From: Hydra vulgaris
Lineage: Eukaryota; Cnidaria; Hydrozoa; Anthoathecata; Hydridae
Length of the DNA: 64,000 nucleotides
Reading direction: 5' to 3'
Assembly (NCBI RefSeq): GCF_038396675.1
Contig: NC_088921.1
Span: 30,127,501 to 30,191,500, forward strand
The translations under genes and the position numbers were made by a program. The notes beneath the pieces were generated by a model. That model saw nothing but the letters and a program-made list of their open reading frames with translations. It made no database searches and had not been told where the DNA came from. This document shows, one piece after another, positions 63,113 to 64,000 of this stretch; position 1 is the first letter of the stretch, and each line of letters opens with the position of its first letter.

Positions 63113-64000
63113 GCCCTATCAGAGGGGGAGCCACATGGGCCATATAGCCTGGGCCTCCGATTTTGTTGGGGCCTCACATTTTTAAAACACATTTGTTAAA
63201 CACGAAAATAAATATCAAAGTAATTATTTTAATCTAATTATTCTAAACAGTTTAACTTTAGGTTAACTTAAAATAAATTAATTTCTTTTCATAATTACAC
63301 ATTTCCAAACCTAAATTAGACATGATAAAGATTACATCATGTAATGATGCAATTAACCCTCCGTCGGGCGCGCTTGATCAAATTGATACAATTCAATTAC
63401 TTTTAACTCGTACGAGTTTTTAAGTTATGACTTAGTATTCTGCTTTTTAGTATCTTCATTTTTTCTTATATTTTTTAGTTGTACTTCATCAAACAAGATT
63501 AAATCAATTTGTTTTGAACTGTTTCTTATCATTTTGTATAAAATTGATATACTGCACTTTTGTACATTGGGTTTTGTACGTTACATTTTGTAACTTTGAG
63601 AATTGTAATACTTTTTTGTTCTGGCAAAAAAATTTTAATTTTTAAACATAATTGGTTTTATAAATTTGTATAAGTTCGATTGATGTATAAATTTATTATA
63701 TTTTCAAATTTCAATATTATTTCCAGGCACCATTAAAGTGAAGAGAAAATTTGATAGTGGTGCAAGTAAAAGGCAACGGAGCAAAGAATTGGCCGAAGAA
63801 GCATGCACCAACTCAAAGAAAATATATTCGTTTTTAAAAAAATCACAAAACACAGTTCAAATTGAACAAGCAAACCAAACTCAAAGTGAGTGACAATGGT
63901 AACATTGAAAATATAGTTGTTCCAATTGCAGAAGACCCAATTTTGGACCAACAACCAGCAGGAAACTTAAATATTATAAACCAGGAACGGGTTGAAACCG
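63110..64000 (+). mobile_element. hAT element, left part, cut by window end
   Basis: CAGGCCCTATCAGAGG starts directly after a (TA)n tract and shares CAGGCCC with the hAT at 35,340. About 600 bp of leader precede a ZMYM1-like coding start at about 63,727. The right end lies beyond the window. Confidence 0.75.
63727..64000 (+). pseudogene. N-terminus of ZMYM1-like hAT transposase (partial)
   Basis: After an acceptor-like TTTCCAG the frame reads TIKVKRKFDSGASKRQRSKE and KKIYSFLKKSQNT, the basic start and the LxxIxxFF-like segment of ZMYM1-type hAT proteins. A stop follows QTQSE at about 63,890. The +1 frame continues sensibly with DNGNIENIVVPIAEDPILDQ to the window end, so one frameshift is likely. 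Confidence 0.65.

Overview
The window looks like nuclear DNA of a cnidarian, most likely Hydra. It is strongly AT-rich, carries long (TA)n, (AC)n and (GT)n tracts, has genes split into short exons by large introns, and is packed with decayed transposons of types common in Hydra (ZMYM1-like hAT, pogo/Tigger, Transib, MULE, CR1/L2-jockey-like LINEs). The species call is inference; nothing here names it.

One host gene can be read with confidence. It lies on the + strand from 19,989 to 44,959 in eight exons whose phases all agree (5,553 nt, about 1,850 residues, with the initiating exon not found). The first ~520 residues are an arylsulfatase-B-type sulfatase fold. The formylglycine motif C-x-P-S-R is replaced by S-F-A-T-K, and the second metal-binding Asp-Asn pair reads Asn-Ala, so the protein should be a pseudo-sulfatase. 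A ~1,300-residue low-complexity Ser/Thr/Asn/Pro/Gln-rich stalk follows, then one C-terminal transmembrane helix with a very short tail. This is a membrane-tethered, probably inactive sulfatase on a long stalk and is the best candidate for something undescribed. A second, weaker host candidate is a 24-codon first exon at 60,291-60,362 that resembles a tetraspanin N-terminus.

Layout: 1-19.6 kb is a transposon graveyard. It holds LINE reverse-transcriptase remnants (720-1,790; 5,690-7,291 plus 10,029-10,330; 10,860-12,060), a Harbinger-like element (4,288-5,398), a hAT inserted in a LINE with a recognisable target duplication (7,292-10,028), a TTAA-flanked MITE, and a broken MULE transposase that ends in a RING finger (13,782-15,558). 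The region 20-45 kb is the sulfatase-like gene; its introns hold minisatellites, LINE and pogo remnants, (TA)n tracts and a hAT set inside a (TA)n tract (35,340-38,171). From 45.9 to 59.7 kb lie two defective Transib elements, relatives of the RAG1 recombinase. The first (45,958-52,804) has terminal CACAGTG heptamers and an exact 5-bp target duplication; a pogo element sits inside the first and a hAT inside the second. The window ends in the start of another hAT (63,110 on), again inside a (TA)n tract.

None of the transposase genes is intact: all carry stops, frameshifts or deletions. No rRNA, functional tRNA, CRISPR or bacterial-type feature was seen.
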